From the NCBI GenBank assembly GCA_044506565.1, contig JBIQKN010000119.1, positions 1-6,225 on the forward strand: a stretch of 6,225 bases of DNA. The letters are read 5' to 3'. Of the stretch, positions 6,221 through 6,225 are shown piece by piece; within the stretch, counting starts at the first letter, position 1; every line of letters begins with the position of its first letter. The position numbers and the translations under genes were made by a program. Below the pieces are notes generated by a model that had not been told where the DNA came from, made no database searches, and worked only from the letters and a program-made list of their open reading frames with translations. The stretch comes from Croceibacterium_A sp044506565 (GTDB lineage Bacteria; Pseudomonadota; Alphaproteobacteria; Sphingomonadales; Sphingomonadaceae).

Positions 6221-6225
6221 AGCCG

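Noticed and set aside
1..6225. Search for tRNA or rRNA genes, insertion sequences, CRISPR repeats, toxin-antitoxin or phage genes
   Set aside because: None seen. The whole window is filled by five housekeeping genes with uniform composition, and the two non-coding gaps are too short to hold another gene.

Overview
This is an ordinary, gene-dense chromosomal window from a GC-rich Gram-negative bacterium. It is most likely an alphaproteobacterium, and the protein styles and gene order suggest Sphingomonadales (Erythrobacter, Novosphingobium or Sphingomonas-like). That placement is a judgement from memory of families and gene order, not a search result. Third codon positions are almost all G or C, which also creates very long spurious open frames opposite the real genes.

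Layout: two divergent gene groups are separated by a 97-nt intergenic region (4224-4320). Leftward on the minus strand run lptD (1962-4223), surA (465-1823) and the first 153 codons of pdxA (460 down to the window edge). This lptD-surA-pdxA order is the classical proteobacterial envelope/pyridoxine cluster, normally followed by rsmA (ksgA), which would lie beyond base 1. Rightward on the plus strand run pepA (4321-5781) and, after a single spacer base, holC (5783-6220). The only other non-coding stretch of any size is the 138-nt lptD-surA gap (1824-1961). There is no gene-free stretch longer than 300 bases.

How the genes work together: LptD is the outer-membrane beta-barrel that inserts lipopolysaccharide into the outer leaflet, and SurA is the periplasmic chaperone that helps barrels such as LptD fold, so their adjacency is functional. 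PdxA (pyridoxal phosphate synthesis) is a conserved but functionally separate passenger that follows surA by four bases. PepA is a cytoplasmic two-metal leucyl aminopeptidase, and HolC is the chi subunit of the DNA polymerase III clamp loader; they appear co-transcribed and tightly coupled.

I found no mobile element, RNA gene, CRISPR array or obviously novel system. The points worth a second look are residue-level and regulatory: an odd cysteine set in LptD, a Gln in the PdxA Gly-His-Thr-Glu motif, start-codon arrangements, and the question of what LptD transports if the organism belongs to a glycosphingolipid-making lineage.
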